Positions 24,738 to 36,127 are shown, counted from the first letter of the stretch. The stretch: 64,000 nt of DNA from Rostratula benghalensis (GCA_013399305.1 VXAI01000021.1:904075-968074), one strand, 5' to 3'. The notes: generated by a model not told the origin, from the letters alone. A program made the numbers and translations.

Positions 24738-25536
24738 AACTCAACTGACACCCACCCAGGTTTTGCAGAGCTTTAACCGTGTCTTATAAGCCAACCTGTT
24801 TAAAGTGCCTCACCTTTATGTCAGGTCCTCAGTACTGTGTTGCCACGCAGTGACTTTGTGACACTAGCAAGGCTCCATTGAGAAGGTCCAGTCTTGGTGA
24901 AGCTCCAGTGAAGGAATATGGTAGCATTATATTGTTTTGCAGGACTAACACAGAAAGGAAGAAAAGTAAGCAAATGGATAAAACTAGTGGAATCTCTAAG
25001 ATGAAAGAAGAGATGGGGTTATTTCTGAATGACTATAACAGACCTTGACTGAAGTTACTGATCTGTGACAACCTTGAAATCCTATAGACACTGTGTTTTT
25101 TCCCAACAGCCTGCCAAGACCTTGCTGACACATCCAGATAAAAAAAGAACCAGCATACGCTATATTCTGAAAGGTTTCTGGATAATCCTACTCTAATGCA
25201 TTTGATGCTTTAACATGCAGAACAGAAGGGTCCATCTTTCTCTATTTAACATGAAGCCATTTAGCCCTTCTATTACCTGTTTAGTTCTCAGACTGAGCCT
25301 ACCCAATTCCCATCGTTTGTAACTTGAGACATAGGGAACTTTTCTAAGTGTGCTGTTTGTGGTGCCATCAGGGCTCATCCATCCTCTGTTTAGGGCTTAT
25401 CTACTGAAGACAAGTCTCAACTGTTTCCTCAATTTCTTTAATGCTCTCTCATCAAGGTCATGACAATCACCCAGTTCTTCAGTGCACTTCAGAGCACTCC
25501 CTTCACTGGTACAGCTACAATATGTACTTACATACT
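24738..25536. other. Unique non-coding sequence
   Basis: No gene recognised. An acceptor-like tract ending TTGTTTTGCAG at 24943 is followed 23 nt later by a GTAAGC donor, too short to be treated as an exon. Around 24868-24915 two similar GCTCCATTGA/GCTCCAGTGA words lie in direct orientation, possibly another repeat relic. Confidence 0.5.
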
Positions 25537-26520
25537 TAGTGGTCAACAGCTCAACATCCAGACAGAGATGGGTGACAAGCAGTGTCTCTCAGTAGTCTGT
25601 ACTGGGACTAGTACCATTCAATATCTTCATCAATGTCATAGACAGTGGGATTGAGTGCACCCTCAGCAAGTTTGCAGATGACAACAAGTTAAGGTGAGTG
25701 GTTGACGCACCCACTGGACAGGATGCCATCCAGAGGGACTTGGACAAGCTTGAGAAGTGGGCCCATGTGAACCTCATGAGGTTCAATATGGCCAAGTGCA
25801 GGGTTCTGTACCTGGGTTTGGGCAGTTCCCAGTATCAATACAGGCTGGGGATGAAGGGATTGAGAGCAGCCCTGCCAAGAAGGACTTGGGGGTACTGGTA
25901 GATAAAAAGTTGGACGTGATTTGACAACATGTGCTCACAGCCCAGAAAGTCAACCATATTGTGGGCTGTATCAAAAGCATGGCCAGCAGGTCGAGGGAGG
26001 TGATGCTACCTCTCTGCTCTAGTGAGAGACCCCACCTGGAGTACTGTGTCCAGTCCTGGGGCTCTCAGCACAAGACAGACATGGACCTGTTGGAGTGGGT
26101 CCAGAGGAGGGCCACAAAAATGATCAAGGACCTCTTCTGTGAGGACAGGTTGAGAGAGTTGGGTTTATTCAACCTGGAGAAGGCTCTGGGGATACATTAT
26201 TGCAGCCTTTCAATACTTAAAGGCAACTAATAAGAAAGAGGGGGACAGGCTTTTTAGTAGGGGCTGTTGCAATAGGACAAGGGATAATGGTTTAGGATTA
26301 AAAGAGGGAAGAATTAGACTAGATATAAAGAAAATTTTTTTTACAATGACAGTAGTGAACTCCTGGAAAAGGTTGCCCAGAAAGGTGGTAGATGCACCAT
26401 GCCTGGAAACATTCAAGTTCAGGTTGGACAGGACTCTGAGCAACCTGCTCTAGATGAAGATGCCTCTGTTCATTGCAAAGGTGGTCTTTAAACCAACACA
26501 AACTGTTCTATCATTCTATA
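25537..26520 (+). mobile_element. CR1 LINE, 3' ~1 kb (reverse transcriptase C-terminus + 3' UTR), inactive
   Basis: The 5' part holds the end of the reverse transcriptase core: AGCAAGTTTGCAGATGAC translates as SKFADD, the catalytic F-A-D-D motif, at 25671-25682. The thumb and C-terminal region follow with CR1-typical blocks: ASRSREVMLPL, RPHLEYCVQSW, LLEWVQRRATKMI and [13 protein letters not shown] (frame 25931-26230). The 3' UTR ends in CTGTTCTATCATTCTATA, the degenerate ATTCTATG tail. The reading frame is broken by stops and indels, for example near 25580-25610 and around 25920. CR1 encodes an endonuclease-RT for target-primed reverse transcription. This copy lacks the endonuclease and most of the RT, so it cannot move by itself. 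Confidence 0.93.
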
Positions 26521-26774
26521 CACATTTAGTCTGCATACAGCCTTAAAATAAATACTGTTACCAGCATAAGTCACTGTTTCCTGGACACTGGCGTCAAAGC
26601 TAAGTATGTTGCCAACTTCAGGTGATACAAACCCTGTTTGCTTTCAGATGAGCAAGCCAGTGCTCTGCCGCAATGCAGGGAATTAGAGTCACAAATATAA
26701 GAAAAAGTACTGCTGGTGTGCTGAGAAAACCACAGCACACTAGCCCTCAAAAATGTCCACAGCCAAAAGAGTGT
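26521..26774. other. Unique non-coding sequence
   Basis: About 250 bp between the CR1 tail and the hairpin at 26775. No feature is seen in it. Confidence 0.6.
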
Positions 26775-26862
26775 AAAACTCCAAAATGGGTGGATTTGAG
26801 AAGGTTTACCCATGAAGTTCACCCAAAGGGAACCTCCCTAAATCCACCCATTTTGGATTTTT
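26775..26862. repeat. 88-nt near-perfect hairpin, unassigned
   Basis: The left arm 26775-26807 and right arm 26830-26862 are 33 nt each and pair at 28 positions by hand. The central 17 bp are perfect: CCAAAATGGGTGGATTT at 26781-26797 against AAATCCACCCATTTTGG at 26840-26856. Two of the five mismatches are compatible with G-U pairing in RNA. The loop is 22 nt (26808-26829). Outside the arms the pairing stops. Size and shape are within the range of a microRNA precursor, but also fit a recent palindromic transposon remnant. It is not recognised as a known microRNA, and it does not share termini with the GGCCTGATCC-type palindromes. Confidence 0.75.
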
Positions 26863-27123
26863 CAATTGATCGAGAGAGTGCCAAACTGTGTACATCAACT
26901 ACCTGCACATTTGGCTTCTTGTTATCATTTCTCCCAAGCCTGCCTGTCTCCCCTAGTTCTTCCCTTCACAGGCAATATAGCTGCACTGCTGCCAAGTAAG
27001 AACTCAGCAGGGTGAGAGAGATGGTGTCCACACTAAGCACATGCAGGAGTGGTTGTGCTGTAGCATTTTCCCACCAAGTCTTTGTTCTGGCTTGTTTTGG
27101 CCATGTTTGTAGCTATACATGCT

Positions 27124-27167
27124 GGGGTTTTTTTTGTTGTTTTGGGGTTTTGTTTTTTTTTTTTTTC
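27124..27167 (+). repeat. T-rich / GGGG low-complexity tract
   Basis: Two GGGG runs alternate with T runs (T8, then GTTGTTTT, GGGG, TTTTG, then T15). Purely low complexity. Confidence 0.85.
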
Positions 27168-28747
27168 TGGATGCTAGCTTTGAACTCCACATTGCCTTTC
27201 TACTTCAATTCTCTTGACAAATGGCTCTGTTCAATTTAGGCCTCCACATATCCCCTCTCTGTTTCTCTTTCTCTTGGATCTTAACCACAATTGGGGCTGC
27301 AACCAAGGGCTTTGACAGACATCTTCAAAGCAACCTGTTTCGGTCTTCAGCTTGAGATCAGTTGTAAGTTATTCTGTGGCCAGCCTTTTTTGTGCAATCT
27401 TTGGGTTAGAGCATATTACTTATATCTTTCTTCTTTGTGGGTAGAGAAAAAGGCATTCCTCTGATTTCTGGCTTGTGGTATTGGAGCTAGCTTTTATCCC
27501 TGCCAAGTAGATCAAGAACCTCTGGACTAGCAGCTGTCAGATGTATGGCTGCCTGTATGACTTGTCCCACAGTGATCCTGTAGCTTTCTAGGTATAGCAC
27601 AGAGTACTATAAAATCTTCCCATGTTTTTAGTACTTCAGCTTTGGTAGAACATCCAACCACTTTGTTCAGCCACTGACTTTTTTTCTTATTCTGGTGCTC
27701 AGCAGCCACCTAGCACTTGCATAGGTTTTAGATAAACCTGTTGCAGCCATATCTCCTTCCCACAGTAACAACAGCCCTTGACAAGGACTACTTCCCTTTT
27801 GAAAAGGTTAAGTGCAGGGGTCCTTTGAAGGCCTGGCACACCCTGTCTGGACCCGATTAGGGTGGTGGGGAAGGGTGGCATGTGGCATTAATAAAATGAG
27901 AAAGAAGCAGCAAGAAGGGCTTTTGGATGTCTGCATGATCTTCTATAAAAGAGGGAGTTAAGACTGGAGGTAGATGAATCAAAGGAAGGTGATTTCTGGG
28001 AAAATGATGTGGCAGAGGTGCTTCTCTGAGAGCTTCTACAAATCAGGGCTGAATAAACCTAGAGTGAGTAGAACTATTAGTATGTTGTTTTTCTAACCTG
28101 ATATAGGCAGATGAGGAAAGGTAGGGGTGAGATCTTCAGAAAGATTTGTTTGTGTATCTCTATTATGAGAGAACATATATAGGGAGACTGGAAGATGTGA
28201 AGAATTAAAAATAATTAGGGGCTTTTTCATTGTGTCTTTTATGCAAGTCTGCAAGATGAAGGCCTGCAGGCTGAGCCACAGAAGGCAATCTCTGGGCAAA
28301 GTACTTCAGGAAATTTTTGTAGGGGAGAGCTGAAGTGGCTGATGGAACAAGAGGCTGCAGAAGAATTTGGGGGAATAACAGGAGATGTGAGAAAACTAGG
28401 ATGTGTATCTTAATGCACTGCAGTTAGGAGTTAAATAATACGAGGATGCTGTATCTACCTGAAGCGCCACGTTGCTGGGGGTGAGCTGCCAGTGCTTACG
28501 AGCAGCCCAGGAGTAAATTCAGCTCTCTGATTCCCTGTGCTCAGAGAGAAACTTGATAGATGGACACAGGAGGGGTGAGAACTGCAGCAATTCCACAGGT
28601 TTTGGAAAACAAGTGATCTGGGAGAAGATTAAAGAAGGCAAATTTCTAGGACTCCAAAAACATACAGGATTGCTGATTCCCCTTCATAAGACTGATTCCA
28701 ACCTGCTTGAATCATACTATTTTTATTTGTAGGCCGTAGCTTGGCTT

Positions 28748-28818
28748 ACAAAACAAAAACAAACAAACAAACAAAAAAAAAACCCAACAAAAAAACAAAG
28801 AAAAAGAAAAAAGAAAAT
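28748..28818 (+). repeat. (AAAC)n-type A-rich simple repeat
   Basis: CAAACAAACAAACAAAC-like units run into A10, then A-rich sequence with C and G interruptions. The reverse strand gives the artefactual hydrophobic ORFs rich in F, C and V in this area. No source element is recognised at its 5' side. Confidence 0.85.
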
Positions 28819-29989
28819 GAGGAGATGAACAGACCCAAACCTACAACACATCGAGTGACCATATAATAATACATTGCAAATGGGTTCACCATGGAACTGC
28901 AAATGACTTGATAGTGTGTAACAGCCCACAATGCTCAAGTGACTCATTGCATTTGCTATACATGTTCAAGCTCACCATATTGAATAAGAGAGAATTTACC
29001 ATCAAGAAAAACCCTCTAGTAAATTCTTTTGCTTTGAAATATCTAGAGTGCTTTTGAGAGAATTATGGCATATCTCATGCCCTGAGAACTTCTCAACCCA
29101 CTCTGCAGGGCTTTGGTAGGACATGCAAGCAGATCAGCATTCTTCAGGCCAGGTAAAAAACTCACTGAGCTGAAAGTGACTTGAGGGAGCTCCCCAGGAG
29201 CGTAGCAGTTGAGATGTATTTCTCACCTTCCTCTAGGCCAGGGGATGGGAGATCCTAGATTTGTTGATTCTGAGCACTGGGGAAGGAATTGTGTATCTGT
29301 CCCATGGCAAAGATGCCCCCATGCTTTGCGCTTGTGAACCATCACCAACATCCTTCCTGTTCCTGTGAAGGGCTGATACCCCACTGCATTGTTTGTGCTT
29401 GATTATGTTGGACATACAGCCCAGTGCAAATTAAGGTCCTAAATTCCTGACCTTCTCCACTGCCTCTTAAATCCACTTACCTGTATTTCTTGGATGTATA
29501 GCAGCAGCTAATTCATTGGTGCTGTTAATAAAATAATTGCACTGATAACATTAGTGCAAAGAGTGTAAGTCATGTCAAAGGGCCATGGTGGAGGGTGCAT
29601 GCACAAGAGGTAGGGAAAATCTGATGTACAAGCTCTTGGCTGTAGAAACAAACTTCCTAAAATCACTTTCATATGGAATGCTTTATTTTTACAATACAGC
29701 CCAGACTCAGCTTTATCTGCCTGCCTCTTTCCAGCGAACTCTTTAGATGTTCAGCTGAATGAAATCGTCACAGCTGACCTCAGGTTCTTAATTTTCACTA
29801 ATTATCAAAATTGGCAATTTCCCCTCTGTTGTCAGTGTGGACTTTGCCTAAGGAATGACTAAACCAGAACTTCAAAATACAGCTTTTTGTAGGCTTCAGG
29901 AGAGGGGGTTTTTTGGTGTTTCTTAAGTAAGGGTGTGGGAGAGGGGTTGATAGAAAACTTTCTAGCTCAGTTTTCTTTGGTTAGTTTTT

Positions 29990-30215
29990 CCATGAAAGGT
30001 AACAGATGCTCATTGTGACGTGAACATTATTTCAATATCTACAGAGGAGAAATGAAGACCAGCGTGATCCAAACTTAAAGGTTAGTTTATTTCAAATTAT
30101 TTTGTGACGTCAATAGGCGACGATATATATAGCAAAATATTTTTCCTCCTTACCACAGGGCCTTTAAAAGGATATCTTTGTTGTCTTAGTTGCCATAGCA
30201 GTGACTAACATGGAT
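29990..30215. promoter_or_regulatory. Candidate regulatory block with CRE palindrome
   Basis: Contains a perfect CRE palindrome TGACGTCA at 30105-30112 and a CRE-like TGACGTGA at 30016-30023, 89 bp apart, plus GTTGCCATAGCAGT at 30189-30202, an RFX X-box-like word (11 of 14). CpG is otherwise rare nearby, so two retained CRE cores are notable. CREB/ATF factors bind TGACGTCA and RFX factors bind X-boxes. No transcription start or exon is visible next to it, so an enhancer is more likely than a promoter. The call is by motif only. Confidence 0.3.
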
Positions 30216-30245
30216 ATATATATGTATGCACATGCATATATGTGA
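30212..30245. repeat. AT/GC dinucleotide-rich palindromic stretch
   Basis: ATATATATATGTATGCACAT followed by GCATATATGTG, with small inverted repeats (TATGCA-CA-TGCATA). Low complexity, alternating purine-pyrimidine. Confidence 0.7.
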
Positions 30246-32342
30246 GGAGGGATTTCCCAACCTGGGATTGATTGTGTTGGCTTCTGTGCACTTCTGTGGT
30301 TGTATTTCCTTTTCCTTCCCCTGCTTAAGGTGCTCCAAGGCACTAAGACAGTTTTTGAAACATCCTCAAGTTGGGAAACGAATATTTTCAGTTGATCGCT
30401 TCATCTGGAAATGTGGGCCTTTTGTAAGGCTCTGTTACTTAGTGTTTATCTCTGAAAACAGGTAGCAAAATCTGGGCAGAGTAGAGCTCCTGTACCACTT
30501 CCCTGGTGCTGGGGTGATTTGTGTGTGAAGCAGATGACGGAGATTTGTGAAGAGACGAGGCTCCATAAATAAATTAGGAGGCCATTAGGAGTAAATGCGC
30601 TGTTTACTGTTTAGGTGGTTTCATATGTGCCTAGATTGTGCTGAAAGGCCTTTGACATATTTAGCTCATCCTCACCTTAGAATAGATTTTTATCTCTGTG
30701 CTCATGTTTCAAAACTGTTCGTCCCTTTCAGCAACCTGGTGACATACTCCAGAGATCTTCCCATCAGTGATGTCTGTTGCGGTCCCTCCCTGTTTTTTTG
30801 TCCTAGCAGTCTTCCCTGAGCTTTGTGCCCAACAGTGGGTCTGTGATCCAGACCTGGAATGGCCCCAGAGCTCAGTCCTTGTGAACTGAAACACTTGCAG
30901 AGGGTTTCTTGGTCTCCTTTTGACCAAGTTCACTTGTCACCTAAATCTGAGCCCTTCTTCTACTCTTACACTGTACTGTATATGCTATTCTTGCACTGGT
31001 TCCAAAATATTTGATAAACACATTAAGCAGCATGATTGTGTCCATGGCATGCTGTTTGTGCTCTCTCTTTAGTGTCTGTAGCAATTCATATGTCTGCCCT
31101 TTTTCCTTTCTGTGCCTGGTAAAGCATCTGGCAAAGAACAGCTGTCCTGAGGAGGCCAAGATGTTCTGCTTGTGTTTTGTTCTTGTCTTGGTTTTTTTTT
31201 GTTGTGTTTCAGGCCAGGAGACCCTTCATGTCTAGAGGCACTGGGTAGAAAAGTTTCTTTTCACAGGGACTCCCCTTCGTCCTGGCTCTCACCTAAGTCC
31301 TGAGCTCCCTGGTCCATCAGCTTCTCACTTTGGGTGGGTGCATGGTGCCTAATCCGGTTTCACAATTGTAAGTGGGAACCTCTTTGGGCACAGAAGAGAG
31401 GCTAGGAAAGTGAGATGAGGGGAACAGAGGAGTCTGCAGGTGACTGCCTCTTCCTTCTCATGCTTCACCAGCTTTGCCCAGGTATCATTACCTTTCCTCA
31501 GCTTGCCTGTGGAGGAAGTGGCAGCACACTGGGTGATTTGAGTGCAGGGATGAAGCTGCCTAACTCCTCTGTTGCTGCAGTCCTGTCTCTAATGATGATA
31601 TGTCACATTCCTGATGCTTTTTCCACCCCTTTCTCCTCTCCTACAGTCAGACAGCAGCGAAATCCAAACTGCTAACTGTGGAGAGGGAGAGACCCTGGTT
31701 TCCTTTCCTCACAGATGTTCACAAACCTCAGGGTGGTCCTGGATGTGAATCGGGTGTAATCTCCCTCCTCACAGCTTTTGGGTCTGGCAAGAGAGGGGTG
31801 GGAAAGGGAAAGGTTCCCTTGCTCCTGAGAAAAAATAGGTGAACATCTTCAGGTTGTTTGGAGCTGCCAGTCAAACTGGACTTGGCTATGTGCTGGTGAA
31901 GGAAGAACTTTTATAATCAACACCATCTCAAAGAGCAGAAAGAGGGAAGTCTGAGAACCTGAACCAGCCTGCTTTTTTGGGGTTTAAACACATGATTTTT
32001 TTAGGCTTATTTTTCGTCAGTGATTTTCATATTGGGTTTTTTTTACTTTACCTACCCGAGCCTATGCTTCTGCATCCTTGCAGCCAGCCAAAATTCAGCT
32101 TTTCTCTTTTTCCTGTGTTTGTTGTTACCAACAAGTACGATGCTGGAATGAGAACTTGGCTGGCCGTTATGTTGATGACAAATGAAAGAGATGCAAACAC
32201 AGCTTGCTTGTCTGTAGCTACAGTGGTTCAGCAGGGCTGGCAGTACTAAAGACATTTATTTGTTGATAAAACACACAACAGCAAACTCTGAGATAGATGG
32301 TATCTCAGTGAGATCATCTGCCTGTCCCACCTGCACTTTCAG
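30246..32342. other. Unique non-coding sequence
   Basis: No gene, RNA gene or interspersed repeat recognised in these 2.1 kb. Chance ORFs of up to 90 codons occur in several frames. A short T run lies near 31192-31199. Confidence 0.5.
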
Positions 32343-32407
32343 AAATCCCAGCCTGTTGTGTTGGCTTAACCTGGAGGAGTTGAAACAGTGCATGATTCTT
32401 GCACCAG
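32343..32407 (+). other. Candidate 65-nt exon (low confidence)
   Basis: The acceptor CTGTCCCACCTGCACTTTCAG ends at 32342 (pyrimidine-rich, no internal AG) and the donor CACCAG|GTAAGA follows at 32408, close to the ideal vertebrate donor. One frame is open across the segment, with WLNLEELKQCMILAP as its core; the other two frames contain stops. The peptide is not recognised and no neighbouring exon of compatible phase was identified. A chance pairing is the default explanation. Confidence 0.18.
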
Positions 32408-32516
32408 GTAAGATCAGGAAGGGCACTGCACAAGAGGCTGTGAGCACCTGGTAGGTAGCACAGAGCAAATCACAACAGGCCACTTACAAAGGTAATGTGC
32501 ATGGGCTTCCGCAGTC

Positions 32517-32648
32517 TTAGAATCATAGAATTGTCTAGGTTGGAAGGGACCTTTCAGATCATTGAGCCTAACCATCAGTCTAACACTGACAACCTAGAAT
32601 GTACTACGTGTGTCCATGCATTTAGATAGCTTTTAGATATATATATAA
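32517..32648 (-). repeat. CR1 LINE 3'-end fragment, minus strand
   Basis: On the plus strand it starts TTAGAATCATAGAATTGTCT and continues AGGTTGGAAGGGACCTTTCA, GATCATTGAGCCTAACCATC: the reverse complement of the CR1 3' end with tail units intact. The following ~60 bp (TCTAACACTGACAACC, GTGTCCATGCATTTAG) fit the inner 3' UTR. It then runs into an AT microsatellite, which probably arose at or in its 5' part. The tail is better preserved than in the 2994 copy. Confidence 0.85.
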
Positions 32649-32692
32649 AAAGTACACAAACATATATATGCATGTGTACATGCACACAAGTG
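32632..32692. repeat. (TA)n / (TG)-rich microsatellite
   Basis: GATATATATATA, then ACATATATATGCATGTGTAC, alternating purine-pyrimidine repeats with a small inverted repeat GCATGT-GT-ACATGC. It lies at the inner edge of the CR1 fragment. Confidence 0.75.
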
Positions 32693-33879
32693 CCATGTAA
32701 AGGAGTGAAGACAGAGTGTGCAGGGCAGTTGGTTGGTGCTCTCTGAGTTTTAACCACAGCCCTACCAGTTCCCTGCAGGGTGATCTCACTAATACTGGTT
32801 AACCTCTTTCCCCTTGTGTCACTCCTCTGAGACTGAACAGGACTGTCCCTTCATGTTCACATACACAGTGCCCAGCATGGGAGGCCCTGACCCCAGATGG
32901 GGATTCTGTAATACCAGAGATAAGATTTAGCAGCTACCAAGCATGCTACTGGCTCAAGGCATCTTGGGGAAGAGCTTCCAAAGAGATTTTGGGATAGAAG
33001 AAGAACCTGTTCTCTTAGCGGTGCGGTGGCTCCTGGAGTTAAGTCTCTTCAGTACAAAACAGTGAAGAAAAAGTAGGTTTGCACTACTTTTTGCAGAAGT
33101 CGTGCCTCTAAACCAGCAAAGGTTTAGCCCTGGTAAAAGGAGACACTAATGTCATACCCAGGCTTTCTCTTGATGCTTTGGACTACATTATTCAGTCAAG
33201 AAAGGGCCCTGTAAGTACATGTGATACAGAACTGCTTGTAAAAATCTGCACCTGTGTCAGGTTGCATGGTCCAAGGGATTGCCAGCAAGCTCAGCAGTCC
33301 TCCAAAGTCAGTTACAAACCCTTGCCTTGCACAAGCAGTCATGACAAATACATGTTGGGGTAGAAGTGCACCTTGGTGTACAAACCTCAGGTCTCTTCTG
33401 CTCCAAGTATATACCTTTGTACTGACTGTTCCCACTAAACAGTGTTTCTCTGGGTCATAGTCCCTTTGGGGCTGGATGTTGGAGTGCCTCTGGTAGATGA
33501 TAGGGGCAGGTTGTCCCTTACAGCACATCCCAGGAAGGGATTGCAGATGCTGGCATTGTGTCCCATATGGGCACACATGTGAATGAGAAAGAAATCATGT
33601 GAACACACTAAATGCAAATGACTCCAAAATGACTCCAAGGGTTGTTGGGTAGGAATGAGAAAGGTGACAAAGACAATCATGTCCCTGGGTGTGGTGAAGT
33701 ACAGGGAAGGGCTGAGATGGGAGTGAGAAACCTCCATGGAGAAAATGTCTGAACTTCCATCTCTGCCCTGCTGCTCATGAAGACAAAGCTGCTCTAACAA
33801 AGCTATGTGGGAAGGGGTGCTGGAAAGGAGTATATATCAAATTCTCATAATTATGGTGGTAGCTAGAATAGCAAGAGAC
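32693..33879. other. Unique non-coding sequence
   Basis: No gene recognised. ORFs of 121 and 126 codons on the minus strand (33435-33800, 33196-33576) overlap plus-strand ORFs and encode nothing recognisable. Confidence 0.5.
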
Positions 33880-34054
33880 AGACCTTGGACCATAAAGCTG
33901 GCAGCCTAAATAGCCAAGAGGCGCAGGATGGCAAGGAACGTGGAGCCGCAGAGTGGAGACGTGACTTTCCAAGGTTTCACAGTGGGGTGGCAGGGTAGCC
34001 AAGAACAGTGGCCTGACTCCCAGGCCACTATCTTAGCAACATGACCACATTCCC
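33880..34054 (-). repeat. MIR_Amn-type SINE relic, minus strand
   Basis: Read on the plus strand it shows, in order, a CAGCCTAAATAGCCAAGAG block, GAGACGTGACTTTCCAAGG, TTTCACAGTGGGGTGGCAG, CCTGACTCCCAGGCCACTAT and GACCACATTCCC. This is the reverse complement of the amniote MIR-type SINE (CTAAATAGACAAGA, GTGACTTGCCCAAGGTCACA, GGCAG, CCTGACTCCCAG, CCACTAG, GACCACACTGCC). Nearly the full body is represented over about 175 bp, including the tRNA-derived end at the right. It is heavily diverged and old, with no coding capacity. Confidence 0.7.
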
Positions 34055-34780
34055 CTCAGTAATAAGAGCCACGCTGAACCTTCGCCAAGAACCAGCTTGG
34101 CTCTGCTCTGAACGGTCACCATTTTTGAGGGTTCTTTGGGGGGAAGAATAGCGGTTCAAAAGTAACTGAACCTATTCTTTTCTAGTTCTAGAGGTACTAA
34201 AAGCAGTGGTGTCGGGAAACCGAAAGTATTGTTGGTTTTTTCACTGTCCCAAACCTACCAGGAGGCAGAAAATCTTCATCTCTGCTAGAGTCTTTCAAGA
34301 AAAATGTCTCTTCTAAAGCTACTGCTTCTGCTTTGAAGCATCCCAAGTGCTGGGTGCTTCTACCAGACTTCTGAGGTCTGCTTACTACAGACACCGTGGT
34401 GGGCAAACGGGACTGTAACAAACGTGGCTCCTCAGCAACTTAAAAGGTTGCTTTGATGAGCAAAGTCCTCCAGTGTGCAGCAGTAAGAGGTCCTTATCCA
34501 TTCATACATCTGATTATAATGATTTGATTTAGTGATAATACACAGGAACGACCTCTCCCTTGAGCATAAAGCGTCTGACCCTCAGTTAATTTCTACATGA
34601 AGATAAATAGATCAGTGCAGAGTTTATAGATGTTAGGGCTGCTGGTCCAGGCTCTGAACAACAGAGCCCATTTAATTTCAAGAGCTGAATCTCCACAAAA
34701 TGTTCACAGCAAAGCCCCAAACTAGGTGCAATAAACCTCACTCCAGCCAAGTTCGCAAACCCAGGCTGAATTGCAGGAAA

Positions 34781-34819
34781 GCCCTGGGCCAGGTTTGGAA
34801 GAAGCCCTGGGCCAGGTTT
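34781..34819 (+). repeat. Short tandem duplication, period 23 bp
   Basis: GCCCTGGGCCAGGTTT occurs at 34781-34796 and again at 34804-34819, exact over 16 bp, with GGAAGAA between. Likely a small slippage or duplication event. Confidence 0.85.
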
Positions 34820-35572
34820 CCAGTTAGCTTTGAAGCCACATTTTTAAGAGGCTCCTGATCAGGATTTTGATCTTCCCACAGGCTATGCTTCAAGCAAGTT
34901 CCACCAGCCAGGATTTGAGCTCACCACTGCCAAATCCCAAGCCTGCTTGGGATGGAGCAGTGGCGATGTCCAGAGGCAAGTTTCAACTGTGTCTGGCCCC
35001 GGGTCCTGTGCAGGACTGCTGCCCTGGGGAAGGTGCTCTCATCCCAGCCGGCAGCATGGGCAGGTCTGAGTGGCAGGCTGCTTTCCCTATAGATTGCCGC
35101 GGTTTCATTTTCATTGGGTTTCAGCACTTGGCATTTTGGGCTGAATTTCACGCCAAGTTTTCAAATCCAAGAGGCCTGCAGGCCTTGTGGACATGCAAAA
35201 CCACCAATGTAACAAAAATTGGTTTAAAATTGATTTAGTTAAAAAAAAATCCAAGCCACCATGTGGAAACATTTAGAAGAGTCAGTTACCAAGTTTAGCT
35301 AAATGGAAGTAAATGCCTTTGAATGTGTCCATGCAGAGCACTGGCACTGGAGACAGTAAATCTATTTACTGTGAACTTTAATTAAACCATCTGAGTTCTG
35401 GTTTAATAACCAGCAATGAGGAAAATTTGCCAAAACAGTCCTATCCCTGTTTAGACTCCCAGAAACATAGAGTCTCCATGTCACCTTTGTGACTGGGAGT
35501 CACCTTTCCCTTTGTAAACTGACCCTTAACATCATTTCGGGGGGAGAGAAGGCAGGCTGGTATTTGTTTTTT

Positions 35573-35656
35573 GGTCCAGATCCTTGAAGATGCTTATTAG
35601 AGTGTCTAAGCACCTGTGATTTCAAAGAGGATCTAGTGCCTTTGAGAATCTTGGCT
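35573..35656. repeat. Degraded palindromic (MITE-like) element, copy 5
   Basis: GGTCCAGATCCTTGAAGATG at the left, AGTGTCTAAGCACCTGTGAT then TTCAAAG in the centre, and GTGCCTTTGAGAATCTTGGC at the right match the pattern CAGATCCTCAAAGGTATTTA ... TTTGAGGATCTGG of a common sauropsid palindromic repeat. The outer arms (CCAGATCCTTGAAG against the reverse complement of CTTTGAGAATCTTGG) are still partly complementary. Old and diverged. Confidence 0.55.
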
Positions 35657-36127
35657 CACAGGCCTCATTCCTATTAACCTGAGAGAAGGTTTCCACTCTT
35701 CTTGGTCAGCTGAAAAACTTTGAGCTGTGGGATCCTAAATGACTTAAGCATGGTAGCAGTTTATGTTGTCTTTTAGATTTTGAGGCTATGGAGTACTGTA
35801 ACTGAAATACCAGTCTCTCATGGGCTTGTGGAAAGCAGCTCCATGTATGTCTGCTTGGTGCTTAATGGTGCTTGGTTGATGTCAAGCCTGTTTAGTTACC
35901 GCAGCCCATCAGGTTGAGTGAATGCCTTTGTTTTGGGTTGTTTCTGGGTAGCCTGGGCAATTTCCCATTATAAAAAAAGCACTCAGCAGTCTTGATGCAA
36001 GCTTCTAGTGAGGTGAATAGCAGGCTGCAAGTTTCCAGATAACTCTATCCTGACAGCAGCGCAGAAGATTTGTAGCTGATGTTGCTGACCTCTTGGAGTA
36101 GCATCAGTGGTCTTGGTCCTGGAGTTG

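Larger units (their letters stand above)
26863..29989. other. Unique sequence with simple repeats
   Basis: No gene recognised. It contains a T/G-rich tract at 27124-27167 and an A/C-rich simple repeat at 28748-28818. An acceptor-like TTCTTCCCTTCACAG (to 26971) and a GTAAGA donor at 26996 enclose only 24 nt and are not called as an exon. The rest is unique sequence with scattered short ORFs. Confidence 0.5.

Noticed and set aside
24944..24966. 23-nt segment between a good acceptor and a GTAAGC donor
   Set aside because: Too short, and no comparative evidence; such pairs are expected by chance. The similar 24-nt segment at 26972-26995 was rejected for the same reason.
25931..26230. Protein resembling a reverse transcriptase C-terminus, considered as a host gene
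   Set aside because: The flanking CR1 3' UTR and tail, and the disrupted frame upstream, show that it is a dead LINE fragment.
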